A stretch of 64,000 nucleotides of DNA, taken from NCBI GenBank assembly GCA_964035575.1, contig OZ037860.1:203689-267688 (forward strand), in the 5' to 3' direction. Every line of letters begins with the position of its first letter. The stretch's first letter is position 1. The notes below the pieces were generated by a model. The model did no database searches. It was not told the DNA's origin and saw only the letters and a list, made by a program, of their open reading frames with translations. The position numbers were made by a program, and so were the translations under genes. The stretch is from Rhynchopus sp. YZ270_cl-10. Lineage: Eukaryota > Euglenozoa > Diplonemea > Diplonemida > Diplonemidae. Below, piece by piece: positions 20,944 through 33,431 of this stretch.

Positions 20944-23900
20944 CAAAGAAAAAGAAAAAGATAAGAAAGAGAAGTTGAAAGTGCAAACGCATCACCGTAC
21001 ATCGGCGGACGCAGGCACTGGAAAAACAAAATGGTAATATGATATCAAGTTTCGTGTGTTTCGTCACCTTTTATTGGGGGGAAACTTGAAAGATGCATCA
21101 CAGTGTACATCTATAAGGGACATCATTCAAAATGGTAGATTTAAATAAAAAATAAAGACCAAGCCCGGCGCTGCATAGAAAAGAAAAGAAAAGGTGAAAG
21201 AAAATAGAAGAAAAAAAGAAAAAAAAAAAGGCCCCACGGAAGCAGATCTTCCGACTTTGGAGCTACGAAGTTGATAGTGCAAACGCCTCTGGGACGCAGG
21301 CACTAAAAAAATGTGTTTGTCACAACTTTGTGCTTTTGTTTTTGCTTTTTTGTGTTTTAGATCCCACCATTCTTGGTGATTATTGATTTTGAGTAATAAA
21401 AGTGAGGTGTCGAGCAGATAATCAAAAAGGAGGGTTTTTTGTGGGAGGGGAAACTTTTTTTCCCGTAAATGGTGTGGTTGGAAACAGCCTCAATAAAATA
21501 GTCACAAATAGTACACAATTTTTTTTTCCAATAGAAGGTAGTTGTGATGGTTTTGTCTTTTTCGGGGTTTTTTAATTTGGGTATTTGAGTGACAAAGAAC
21601 ACAAAATCAAAAAATTGTAGGGCATAACTTGTTTTCTTTTGGGTCACTGATGTCGTATTTGGGGGAGCGGAAAGGAGGTTTTTACGCGGCATTTCTAAGA
21701 ATTTTTTTTCATACACACTAATCGCAGACGTTGCCAAGAGACTGAGAGTCCCAACCAGCAGGGAGGGGGGGGGGGGGTAAATTTGGTGATTCAAAAACAC
21801 TTTGTCTTGGCGATAATAATCAGAGGGGAGATTTGTTGTTTCTTTTTTGGAGAAAAACAAATAGAACGGTAGTTCAATACAGGCATCTCGATCAGGACGC
21901 AAGCACAGTAAAATATGTTTCGTTTTAGACTACTTTCACGGGATAGCAGCTACGATGTTTCTTCACAGGACCCAAGTACAAAGCAAAAAAAGAAAAAAGA
22001 AAAGAGAAAAGTTGGGTGATGAATATACCTCGTGTATACACATGTAAAGAAATAATGCAGGGATGAAGGAATGAAGGCATGAAGAGAGGGAAATGTGCTT
22101 CGTTGCGCAAAAGAAAACAAAAAAAGAATGCTTCTGCAGAAAGAATGAGGAGAGAGAGAGATAAAGGAGGGGAGTTTCTTTACCAAAAGCACTCATGTTC
22201 TTCTTTTTTTTGCATTTTTTTTATTTTTTCGGTTATTTCAAATCATAAGAGAAAAAATGCTACAGACAAATGCTATTATGACAATTTCTGAGTGGACAAA
22301 AAAATAATTTCGTCCGTCGTGGAAAAAAGTGGTGTTCTCGATTTCCCAAATAGAGGTGAGTGGGAAATACACCAACAAACCCAGCCAAACAAATGACAAG
22401 GAATATTTTTGTTTTTGTTTTCGTAACGCCAAACTCAAAGCTTTCTTCGATAGCAATTCTTGTTTTTTCAGTTAGATGAAAGCGTAAGCCTCTCTGTGTT
22501 GGTGCTTAGTAGCCACAAAAAGAAACGTTAAAAGATGAAAATACATCGCTGTGCACTGCATACACATCTCCGCCACAAAACAAAAAAAGGGGTTATGAAG
22601 TTTACTAGTTTACAAAATTGGAATAATGTCGTCCCCGTAAACTTGGTAGCTAGGGAGGGCGACTCTCCAGAGTGGGACTTCGTTATGTGTCCCTTTGTAC
22701 ACCAAAAAAAAAATGGGGTTAATTTATTTTTTCCGAAGGATTTGTGAGGTTAATAACTTATGAAGAATAGTAGCCACCTTTTCGAAAAATAGAGGGGAAA
22801 AAATGAAACTGTGGAAAGGAATGGCACAGCATTCCCACAAAAAAAACACTGAGATACAAAAGCATACAATGTCTCTGTGGATAAGGAGGTGCAGTGCGGC
22901 TGCCGAAGACTACTGCCAATGCCTACTTTTGAAGGTACTGATTTCACGAAATACGCTCTTAAGGTACCTTTGTAGGCACGACAAATGGCCACGTCGGAGA
23001 ACAAAACATAAGCTGCCTTGCAATACAAAGCCCTCTCGTAACAGTGTACCTTGGTACAATGAGTGGCTGTACCGGGGGGGTGGACACCCAACCATGCAGT
23101 CCTACAATCCATTTCGTGGTTTACATCTGATATGTGCTGATATAAAGGACAGCTCTTTCGCTACAGTTGCTACTAAAATTACCAGAAAAATTAGAAAAGC
23201 TTTACTTTACAAGCCGGAACTATTAAATGAATGTCGGGGAGGGGGAAATTTTTTTGCGCAATCGGGAATAGTGGGAAGGGGGAAACTCTGAGCAAAATAT
23301 GAAGATGAACGAGCCTAATTTTGTTACACATCTAAAAAAAATAACAGTGTGTACCTTGAAAGTGTGAACGCCTCCGTTTGGGACGAAAAAAGACACCTTC
23401 GAGAATAAAAAGAAGAAAATATGCAAGACAACTGTGCCTCTGATGCACTTATCTTGAAAAAAAAAAGTGATACATTATAATGAAGAAACACTAAACGCAC
23501 ACCCTGCAGCCTTCCTTGCGGTCACAGAAAGCTAATGATCGCCTGAATAGAACGAAGGGTTATTTTGTGTCGGGTCTTCCCCCATTTTTTTTCGCATAAA
23601 AAAATATAAAAGAATTTCTGTCAAATGTTTTTTAGCCGCCCTTATTTTTTCTTTTCTTCAAAAAAATCAAAGCTGGGGGGAAATAATAGAAAAAAAACAA
23701 ACAAAAAAACATTGGTTTTAATGTTCCATATTTTCTTAGGAGAGAAAAGAAGTATGAAGGGGGGAAAAAACCACTGAATACAAATCGCACCCTGATGAGG
23801 AACGAGGAGAGGGCTAAAGTGGTTTTTTTCTTTCCCCCTTTCTTCTTATTCGTAAAATGTTCTAGAGCACAATTTAAAAAAAAGAAAATATTAAGATGAG

Positions 23901-24222
23901 CCACCAAGCCTCTGCTTTTAGTCACCTTTAATAACAGACACCCTCCAAGATGGGAAGCAATCCTCGCTAATGGCACGGTCGTCACGCAATAGAAAGAAAG
24001 AATTATCAAGGCCACATCTAAGCCTCTCGTGCTTTAGTAAACCTTTTGAACAAACCGTTTTTTTGGAGCGGTCATTGCGGACGTCGGGGGAAGGTCATCA
24101 GCGAATAGATTCGGATTGGAGGGGAATCTGGTTTTTTGCAGGAAAAAAAAGAAAAAAGAAAAAAAAAAATGAAAATTACTGTAGAGGATATGATGTGGAT
24201 AATATCTGATTTTTGTTTTTTT

Positions 24223-24270
24223 GAAAACTTGGTTTGTATTAGTGTAGCCACCCTAGAGTGTGCTCCACTA
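24223..24270 (-). repeat. Stem-loop cassette, GAAAACTTG/TTAGTGTAG subfamily
   Basis: Same core as the copies at 17008 and 43761, between T tracts. Confidence 0.7.
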
Positions 24271-26172
24271 TTTTTTTTTAAGCCTCAGCTTCAGTAGCAC
24301 GCACATCATAACCACGGTATCATCAAAAAGAAAGTGAAGTTGGTAGGAACTGAAGAAGAAAAAAATTAGAAAACTAGGGGATCCACAGAGCGTCTGAGAA
24401 CACTCTTCTATGTTGACACTCACTTTACAACAATGGGTAAAGTTTATGTACTTCCACATCGGCCTTTTTAGGTCCTGTAGGAGAAGACTGTAGGTCATCC
24501 TCGACACTCAAACCCTTGAACCCGTTTTTAATACTTTTTAGTGTGACGACATCAGTGACCGGAGTTTTGATTCCTAAGAAGGGCAAACGGGGCATCTGAC
24601 AGAGGTTACTTTGCCATACTAAACGGGTTTTGTTGTTGTTTTTGCTTCCAATAAAATGAAAAGGGGGGGTGTTCGTTACCTCCCTTTCCTTTGTATTTTT
24701 TTGTCACCAAGAAAATAAAAACGTGACCAGATTTTCGTTCAAATTTGAAAGGGGAAACGGAGAGCGAGGTGAGACAAAGGTTCCGTCCTGTTCTTATTGT
24801 CGTCTAAACTATGACGCTTCAATTTGCTTCAAACAAAAGTCTTGCAGCCGCTGAAAATGTGCATTCCAGCGACGCGTTTGCCTCTTTATTTGAAAGCAGA
24901 ATGCGTGAACTTCTATTAGACTGAAGTGGGAGATGACGCTTTTTCTTCTTCGGAGAGGGGGTTATTTGGTACCATTTCATGGGTTTTACTGGGTATGAAA
25001 ACCTCATGAATGAATGGAAAAAGAAAAAAAGAAAAAAAAAAGCTTGAGAATGAAAAAGCCCCACAACATCGAGAAACAAGGTAACGAACCTAAGCTTAGT
25101 CAAAAAAAGAGGAAAGTCGCATATGTGACCCCTACATTATCAAAAAAGACCAAAGGGCTAGGGAGGAAGGCGTTCTAGAGATGGAACTTTGCCTTTCGCT
25201 GTATAAAAAAAAAAATGTAAAACAAAATATAATCCTGGCAGTGCGCAGCAACGTAGACAAAATAAAAAATAGAAAAATACTTTAGGTTCATTATGAATCA
25301 TATGCTTTCAAATAAGAGAAAGAAATACAGGGAAAAAAACATCGTAGAAAAAATGTATCAGAAAAAATGTGGCGTCACCTTTTTTCTGTTTCTTTTGTAA
25401 ACAAAAAAAAATGTAATTATATCAGGGGAAACATAAACATAAACAAAATAGTATCGTTGTTCGGATGTGTGCAGTTGCTACCGTATTGCAACGCGCCATC
25501 TTTTCTATTAAAAAACCAAAGAGCAGCATGATAAAGGGAAGTCGTGTGTTTTTTTTTTTTTGTAGGAAAAATGTTCCTCCAAAAAAAAAAAAAAAAGGAA
25601 AAGATAGAATGAATATGTCCTCACACACATCCACAGTGAGAGGGAGGCGTTGTAATGAATCGAGAATGTGACACGTGCCACTACAACGGGCACCAAAAAA
25701 ACCAGGGAGACACAGAGGCCATTTTGCCTCTAATACATGCAGAGAGAAAAGAGATGATAGACAAGACAATCTTTGTAAAAAAAAGGGAATTTTTTTTTTT
25801 TTGTGCTCAGTGAGAGGGGTGGAGGGGTGGGAAAACTTTAGGTTCTTGACTGGAACCGCAGACATCGCAAAAAAAAAAATGAAATAAAAATGAAATAAAA
25901 ACAGGGAAACTGGAAGAAAATCATCTCCGGAGGGGGGCACCCAGATATTTGATATTTTTGTCGGGGGCTTCAGTTAACTCTACCTCTACAAGGGTACTTT
26001 GTTGACAGTATTGTATGTTGTTGGGTTCACCAGCAACACAAAGAGAAAACCCAGACATTTTTTGGTTGCAACTTTTTTTTTTTTGGGGGGATTTTTTTTT
26101 TTGAAAAGTTTGATAGTAGTGTAGAAGGGTTTCGCTTATGTGCCGATTTTTTTTTTTTTTTTTTTTTTTTGT

Positions 26173-26490
26173 TTTTATACAGGCTCTCCGCTAGGATTTC
26201 CGATTTTGAAAATATTCTGTTGATGGTCCACGTTGGTGGGGTATATGCTTGCGCCGCAGGCGCACGGTACGCAACTTTTTTTTTTACCAACGCCCGATTT
26301 TGACTTTTTTGGGACGTTTGAGCACTCACCTCTCCATATCTTCTTCTCCTGAGCTTTTTTGACAGGTAGAACGGGTCTGAACCACTTAGCAGAACTTTTT
26401 TTTTTTTTCTTTTTTTCCCCATTTTCAAAAAGTTCTGTTGACAATCAACAGAACTTTAGTACCTAGCGGAGTGCCTGGTTTTTATAGTTT
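26173..26490. mobile_element. Small foldback element
   Basis: The left arm (about 26173-26226) has a CTCCGCTAGG block and TTCTGTTGAT. Both return inverted at about 26437-26490. The right end holds a perfect 11-bp hairpin, AGTTCTGTTGA with a CAA loop (26431-26455). The middle is A/T-rich and has no gene. Target duplications are hidden by T tracts. Confidence 0.5.
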
Positions 26491-27101
26491 TATCTTTTTT
26501 TCATCGATCTCGATGGTATTGAAAAGCAAAGGGGGGGGAAAAAAAATGCTCAGGGGGATGAAGGATGTGGGTGCATACACCAACGAAAAGGAAAATATCC
26601 CTCAAATAAAAAAAACAGAATTCGGAATTTCTTTCGGGCATATATCAGCAAAAAGAGGCGGGTAAAAAAAAAGCAACTTTTCATGCAACGTAAACTGTAA
26701 TAAAAACTAGATTATTTTTTTTTTTTTTTGGGAGGGGGGATTTTGGGGGCGTGAATCTCAGGGGTGAATTAGTAAGAAAAAAATGGTTGATTTTGATTGT
26801 CAAAATTGACGGGAATCCGCAAAGAAAAAAAAAAAAAAAGAAAAGAAAAGAGAAAAAGAAGAAGAAAATCAATACAGCACCACTGATTCTGGATGTGCGA
26901 GCGAAAACTTAGCACAAAGAGCTATTATCACAACTAAATTCGTCTCTTTTGACGGGAAGAGACCAAAATGATAAAACCACACACACACACACACACCGTT
27001 GTGGGACCGTTTTCAAGATTTTTTTTGTTTTGTTTTGTACTTATTTTGAAGGGTGTTCTAAATGAGGATGTGTAAATTTGGACAAAAAAAAAAAGTTTAT
27101 A

Positions 27102-27130
27102 AGATGAACCTAAGCCGTGCTTTAGCCACC
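27102..27130 (+). repeat. Stem-loop cassette, AGATGAA/CTAAGC family
   Basis: AGATGAACCTAAGC, short loop, then GCTTTAGCCACC. The stem is kept although the loop is much shorter than in the copy at 6068. Confidence 0.55.
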
Positions 27131-27357
27131 TAAAAATATTTCTCCCCCAACCAACCAATTCTTCCAGCGCTCGGGTGACTTGGCCCCAAAAAAAAAGAAC
27201 GAAAATTTTGAAATAAACTGTAGTTGTTGATGCAAGCATCTCCGACTGACTCACTGTACGATGCCAAACGTCGGATGAATAAATGACGCTCATCTCTCAT
27301 ACACGGAACACATATTTTTAGCAAAAAAAAATTTTTTTTAAGTAAACTGGGTTGTTG

Positions 27358-27389
27358 AGATGATCCTAAGGCTCGCTATGCTGATCACC
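27358..27389 (+). repeat. Stem-loop cassette, AGATGA family (diverged)
   Basis: AGATGATCCTAAGGCTCG, then CTATGCTGATCACC and an A tract. Both arms have changed relative to the main form. Confidence 0.45.
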
Positions 27390-27783
27390 AAAAAAAAAAA
27401 AAATGAAAACATAAAAGGGTATGATATGAAGGGCACAACGCCTCAAAGTTGCAAGGACGTTGTGATACACATTGTTGTTGTGACAAGAGTTTTTTTGTTT
27501 TGTTTTTGCATTTTTGTTTCATATATTTTTTTTTTTTGGCATAGTTTTTCTTTTTCGCGGAAGAAAAATACATGACTATTTTTATTAGAAATAAAAAAAA
27601 AAAATTGAAAATTACCTGCACCTCCACTTAGCGTTTCACGTATTAACAAAAATAAAAAGAACAAGAAGGCATGTGACACATGCTCCTTTAGGAAACACGT
27701 ATCTTTTTTGCAGTGGGGGGAGAGGGGAGGGGTACCTCGAGGTGGGGAGGATGGTGGAACAAAAAGAGGAAAAAAAAAAAAAA

Positions 27784-30017
27784 GAGAAAAGTTCGATTTC
27801 GGCCTCGAAAATACCCGTGACACCGATTTGTCACGGTACTTTGTCACGGAATTTTTTTGAAAGATTCGATTTCGTGACAAAAAAAAATCGATTTCGTGAC
27901 AAGCCGATTTTTTCATTGACACACAAAATTCAATTTAGTGACAAATGACTTTTTCATTGACAAAAAAAAATTCGATTTCGTGACAAATCCATTTTTTCAT
28001 TGACAAAAAAATGTCATTGAAAAAAATGGAATTTGTCAAGGAAAAAGTCGTGACAGCCAACCCGCCAGTCACTGAAAAGTGACCAGACAGCCACTTGACA
28101 AACACAAAAGAGGCCATTCTTGAGCTGTCTAGAAACCGAAGGGCAGAGACTGAAGACACAAGGTATGATAACTTTATGATTATGCAAGACTTAGTATATC
28201 GCGAACACGGTCAGGCTTGCACGCCTCTGGCCAGAGGCCAGCCCCACTAAATGATATGCAGCAGACACTCATTGCAGATTTCATTTTCATTCGGTAAAAA
28301 ATTAATGGGTGCGCACGTTTCTATACCTAATACCCCAACCCTCACCCATACATTCCATTACACACACCAAAACAGATCGAATCCACCAGCGCATGCGACG
28401 GAAGCAGATTCAGATTGTGGTTTGATAAGCAGAGTTCGGTTATTATGGTGGTGGAAAGGGGGGTGGGAACACTTTGTCAGTCACTGCTATAGCCATTAAC
28501 CAGGGAGCATAGCTAGTGCAAGAAATTCGACTTTGGAAACCTTCCGGAAAGTCTGTCCTCTGCTTCCGGAGGACTAGACACAAGAAAATATTGTTTGTTC
28601 CCCCAGAAAACCAGTGCACAATTCACACTCCTTGTGGGTGGTCTTGTTGCCTTTTCGTCATAGTAATTTTGGCCCAGGCATGCTCTTGAAGCATGACAAT
28701 TTAGTGTGTATGGGGCAGGGTGTTGTTTTGTTCTGAATTCTCTTTGTTATAACATCTAAGTCAATCGCGGGTGGTGGTTTGTGTAGCGTGAGGCACTCTT
28801 TTTAACAAACTTCCGGCAGTTGCTATGCACTGTTATTTCTTCGGATTTATCATCATACAGCGTAACATAGTGGATTCGCCTGGTCGACACAACCTTTGAT
28901 AGATATGGGATAACCAACCCCCTTCGACCCCTCGTGGGTTCACTGAACAAGCCCTAGTGGTAGTTAAACGCGATTGACATTTACATTCCTAGAGATGAAA
29001 GAACAAGATAACACTTCTGTACCCGCGCATCAAAATTGTGGAAAACTTTGCACCCCAAACACCCTCAACAACGCCCGCCAAAAGGCGCCCCTTGTTGCTG
29101 GGAGTTGGTTCTCATGTTTGATACACTGCACAGCAGGCATTCCTCTGAGTCCAACGCATGTTTGGCCTGTCTGCGGCGTTGTACTTAAGGTGCACGAAGA
29201 CAGGGTCTGGTGGTAAATTTTGCGTAGTACTGCGACGTGGTACTACGTGGGTCTGGGAACCTGGTACCTGGGTACAGGATATTTGTTGTCAAAGACATCT
29301 TCCACCATGCATTGAGGAGGGTAAGACAGTGTTCGCAGTTTCTACCTGATAGCATTACACATTTAACTTCTCCACGGGGGTCTTGGGCCGTTCATTCGGT
29401 TATACCTTGACTACCGGAAGATATTCTTGAGGCCTTTTTGGTCTCTAGAATATCCGGTCTTCCCGAACGGAGGCACACTTTGTGTGTTACTACGACCTGG
29501 CAATTTCCAGCAGTAGGTTAAGTAATCTTTCTTGTAAATTGTTGGATCATTATCTCCTCAGTGCATGAATGCCCCACGTGACTGGACACTTTTGTGTTTG
29601 TCATGTGGAGCTGTGGTTGCTCTTTCACGACTTTTATCCTTGTATCCAGTGTACCCAGTACCCAGTGCCCTGTCACGACTTTTTCCGTGACAAAAAGTTT
29701 GGTTTCCTTGACAAAATCCATTTCTGTCACGACTTTTTCCGTGACAAAAAGTTCGGTTTCCTTGACAAAATCCATTTTTTCATTGACATTTTTTTGTCAC
29801 TGAATTTTTGGATTTGTCACGAAATCGAATTTTTTTTTGTCAATGAAAAAATCGGTTTGTCACGAAATCGAATTTTGTGTGTCAATGAAAAAATTGGTTT
29901 GTCACGAAATCGATTTTTTTTTGTCACGAAATCGAATCTTTCAAAAAAATTCCGTGACAAAATTCCGTGACAAATCGGTGTCACGGTAATTTTCGAGGCC
30001 GAAATCGAACTTTTCTC
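27784..30017. mobile_element. 2.2-kb foldback element with long terminal inverted repeats
   Basis: Outer ends GAGAAAAGTTCGATTTCGG on the left and its complement on the right, both abutting A tracts. The arms are about 27784-28056 and 29670-30017. Each is built from repeats of a GATTTCGTGACAAA-type motif separated by TTTTTTCATTGACA blocks. The 1.6-kb middle (28060-29669) is unrelated to the arms and has no recognisable protein. Arms built of short internal repeats are typical of foldback-type DNA elements. The family is not identified, and target duplications cannot be read in the poly-A flanks. Confidence 0.75.
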
Positions 30018-32042
30018 AAAAAAAAAAAAAAAATACAAAGATGTTCCTCCGTGCACACATCTTACCCAAACAAAAAAAAAACAAGAGCCTTTTTTTGTTT
30101 GATTTTTAGACTACTATCACGGGATAGCAGCCGCATTTTTTCTTCATAGGTGCAACAGGATCAAAAACAAAAAAAAAACAACAACAACAAAAAAAGAGCA
30201 AATTCAACCCACCAATTGTTTGTTGGTCACAACAGATGGGGGCCTAATTTACCCCTTTTCTTTCCCCCCCCTAAAAAGTTGAAGTAAATTGGCAGGATGT
30301 CTTCTCCTGTGACATAATTAACCATATTCCCCAATTTACGCAGAAATGGGTGGTGATGAATGTGTTTTGAGAAAACCAGAATAACCTTCAGATATGTTTT
30401 CGTATTTGAAAAACACAGAGGTTGAAAAACTCGATGTGCCTCTTGTGCACACAGCAAAGGACAACACAACAGAGCGCTACCTCCCTCTTTCTCTCTCTCA
30501 CCCAAAAGAGCGATCCTTACAAGAATCCGTTTAGAAAAATAAATGAAGTCTGGTTTCATTGTTTTGATGATCCCCACCCCCCTTCCCCACCCCCCCATTG
30601 TTTCGTGTGATGAAGTACCAGGTTTTCCGCTCAAAAAAAAAAAAAACACAAAAACACAACAAAACAAAAGTCGAATATTTTAGAAATTTCAAAAAAAGGT
30701 AATGTTTTACACTAAGCAGCGTAGCTAAAAAAAGACATTTTAGCGAAAAAAAAAGGGGGAATAGATTTTTTTTGTTCAATAAAAAAAAGTCGGGGGTGGG
30801 ATGGGGGAAAAAGAAAAGTTTGACAGATGACCTCAGCCTAGCTTAGGCATAAAAACAAGGTTGATGAACATGAACATTCAGGCGCCACAGCGTACATGCA
30901 GAAAAAGTCTAAAAACCCCCTCTTTGTGCGCGCTTTTTCTTCATTCCTTCCTGAACACATTTGGCAGTTTTTGTGTTACTATTAAAGTGAGTGTTCCGCA
31001 CGCCCAAAAGGGGTGCTGTTACACTGACTACAGCCTTAGGGAAAATATTACGAAATAACAGAGGCTTTCAAAAAGTCGTGCGAGGATCACGGTACCGTGC
31101 AGGATGCAAGGAAACGTCGAATGGGGAACCTAGTCTAATTTGTGGGGGAAAAAACACAATTGGACCAGAATTCCTGCATTTTTTGACAAAAGCCCAACCT
31201 ATTTACCCACAAAAAGTGGTACAGAAAGGGAAAACGCGCAGTTTTCTAGATAATGTACATAGTGCATTCTACCAAGGACTTATTGCAACGCTTTTCAAAA
31301 AAGAGATATAAAAAAAAAAAAGTTGGTAAAAGTGACCCTGAGCCTCGAGGTGCTTTAGTCACCACAGAAAAAAGAAAAGAAAAAAACGAAATTTGAAAAC
31401 AGCTTTTATTGCATTTCAAAAAGTATTGGCCTGTTTTCACACACACCCCCCTTTTTTCACTACCACCCGGAAAAAGCTTTGAAAAAAGCCATCCGTTTTC
31501 CTCCCATTTTTGTTTTTTCTCCACCTCTCTCTTAAGAGTGGGGCTTCAAAATACTTCAATTGGGGTTTTTTTGCTTCCAACGATTTGTGGCAACCATTGT
31601 TGATTAAATAAGGGAGGATGGGTGGGGGTGGGGGACGGGGAGAGTGAAACAAAAGAGAAGTTGCCACAAAATGAGAAAAAAAAAAGGGGGGTTTCGTCAA
31701 AAAAAAAAAAAAAAAAAAAAAAAAGATGTTAAGTAAGCCTTCACGGTGCTTTACTCTCTAGTTATAAACCAAGAGGAAGTACACAATGTGACGCAAACTA
31801 CTCGCCATACTACTGGAAGTCAGAATCGACACGTCTACCTCATGGCTACAGAAGAAAAAAACAGAGTTCTTCACGGTGGCCAGTTTGATGTGGGAGAGCG
31901 TCAAAAGTGGACGAAAATACTGGTTGAGAATTGCTCCCCCAAAAAAAAACGTCAAATTTTTGACTCTCTCCCGCTCAAACTGGCTACCCTGTTGTAAATA
32001 TGAAAGCAAGCCTCATTCTGCTCTCTCGAGCCTTTTTTTTTT

Positions 32043-32087
32043 GAAAACTTGGTTGTATTAGTGTACACACCGGAGTGAGTTCCACTA
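32043..32087 (-). repeat. Stem-loop cassette, GAAAACTTG subfamily (diverged)
   Basis: Same frame as the copy at 17008 but with TTAGTGTACACACCGG and GAGTTCCACTA. The outer pairing is kept while the inner arm has changed. Confidence 0.6.
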
Positions 32088-32655
32088 TTCTTTTATTTTT
32101 AAATTTTTACTTTGTTACTCACCCTGGCGGCGCAAAGTGTTGTTTTTTTTTGTGTGGCGAGCTGGGTTTTGTAACAACTTTTTACGTCACATATTTTGCT
32201 GAGGTTTTTTAAAAAAAATTCGTTCTTGTATTTTGTTTGTTCGTAGATAAATTTGTTGGTGTAGATGCGATGGTTGCCATATGCAAAAAAAAACAAAAAA
32301 AAAAGCCTCCCTTTTTGTTTCTAGTTTCTTTTTTTTGGGGGGAAATGTTCTTTCACCTTTTTTGGACTTTTTTTTTTTTGTGGGTTGCTTTGCTCAGCAC
32401 CCAGCAAAAATTTTGATTCGTATTCGGTATATGTGGCTTTCACGGAGAGAGTAAATGAACCCTTTTTAATGGAATAGGCAATAGATAAAAAGTGCAGAAA
32501 AAGGTGTGGAAAAAATGCGGGAAAAGTGTCGAACATCAAAAAAAATATTACACTTTAAACCACAGAGTTTACCTCACCTTTACCATTCCCTAGTTGTCAA
32601 TTTGGTAAATGTTCTTCCATCCGATATATTCCAGTTTTTTTTTTTGTTTTGTTTT

Positions 32656-32702
32656 GATAATCTGTTAGTTCAGTGTAGCTGCCATTGGGACAGTCTCCAC
32701 TA
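32656..32702 (-). repeat. Stem-loop cassette, GATAATCTGT subfamily
   Basis: GATAATCTGT, AGTGTAG, CTG, loop, CAG, TCTCCACT. The inner arm is CTG/CAG where the other subfamily has CAC/GTG. It lies directly beside the cassette at 32721. Confidence 0.65.
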
Positions 32703-32720
32703 TCATTATCTTCTTTTTTT

Positions 32721-32767
32721 GAAAACTTGGTTGTATTAGTGCAGACACCCGAGGATGAACTCCACTA
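32721..32767 (-). repeat. Stem-loop cassette, GAAAACTTG subfamily
   Basis: GAAAACTTGG, TTAGTGCAG, ACACCCGAGGATG, then CTCCACTA. It is tandem with the cassette at 32656, separated by a T tract. Confidence 0.6.
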
Positions 32768-33018
32768 TTTTTTTAATTTTTATTTTTGCAATGTTTCGAC
32801 CATCGGGCTGGGGGGTTCGTTATTCCCTGCAGAGAGGGGTTTTGTGGAAGGTAGCATAGTTTCAATCATTGTGACTGTTCTAAAGAAAAGAAAACAAAAG
32901 AAAAATGTGACTTTGAATATAAACACCAAAGCCCTCTCTGTGACAGTGTACCTGAGAAAAGTTTTGTAATATTAATGTGCCTTTCATGCACACACAATCT
33001 GGAAAAAAAAAGTTTGTA

Positions 33019-33052
33019 AGATGAACCTTAAACCTCTCGTGCTAAGTCACCT
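33019..33052 (+). repeat. Stem-loop cassette, AGATGAA family
   Basis: AGATGAACCTTAAAC, loop CTCTCGT, then GCTAAGTCACC. The loop matches the CTCTYGT consensus. Confidence 0.55.
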
Positions 33053-33431
33053 TCATCACACAATGAAAAAAAAAAAAGGGAAAGAACGCGCCTCTTGCAT
33101 GCACGCTACGCACATCAAAGCAAAAACGCACAAAAAAAATAAAAAAATGTGCGTACCGTGTCATGCAAGATGGTCTCCTTAATCAACTGAACGCGGAGAT
33201 GGTGGGAGGGGGGAAAACAAATTGGAGGCAAACGTAAAAAAAACACAGAATTGAAAGATCTTTTTTTTTCGAAGAACAATATAAAAAAAAGTAAAATAGG
33301 ATGCAGAAAAGAAATAGTTATATGCACTGCTAGAACGCAGAGCAGGTCGCCCCCCCCGCCCCCCCTCGACTCACAGACCCAACATGGACAAAGCAATTTG
33401 TAGTTTTTGTCCTTACCCTCACACCCTCACC

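Larger units (their letters stand above)
13024..33431. other. 20-kb gene-poor stretch of A/T tracts, repeats and stem-loop cassettes
   Basis: No frame here could be tied to a known protein, and most open frames are lysine/phenylalanine-rich products of A/T tracts. The separately listed contents are a pentamer satellite, a hAT-like MITE, two foldback elements and many stem-loop cassettes. A-tracts reach about 30 nt (near 20908-20939 and 31700-31724). A few plus-strand frames (22600-22690, 31090-31300, 31760-31995) have less biased composition but match nothing I know. The last contains an inverted repeat, so it may not be coding. Confidence 0.6.

Noticed and set aside
22803-23291. 162-codon plus-strand frame
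   Set aside because: Largely covered by the dispersed repeat at 23016-23125 and without any domain.
31760-31995. Plus-strand frame with gene-like composition (HVYLMATEEKNRVLHGG)
   Set aside because: It contains an inverted repeat (GCCAGTTTGA...TCAAACTGGC), which explains its sequence better than coding does. Left unannotated.
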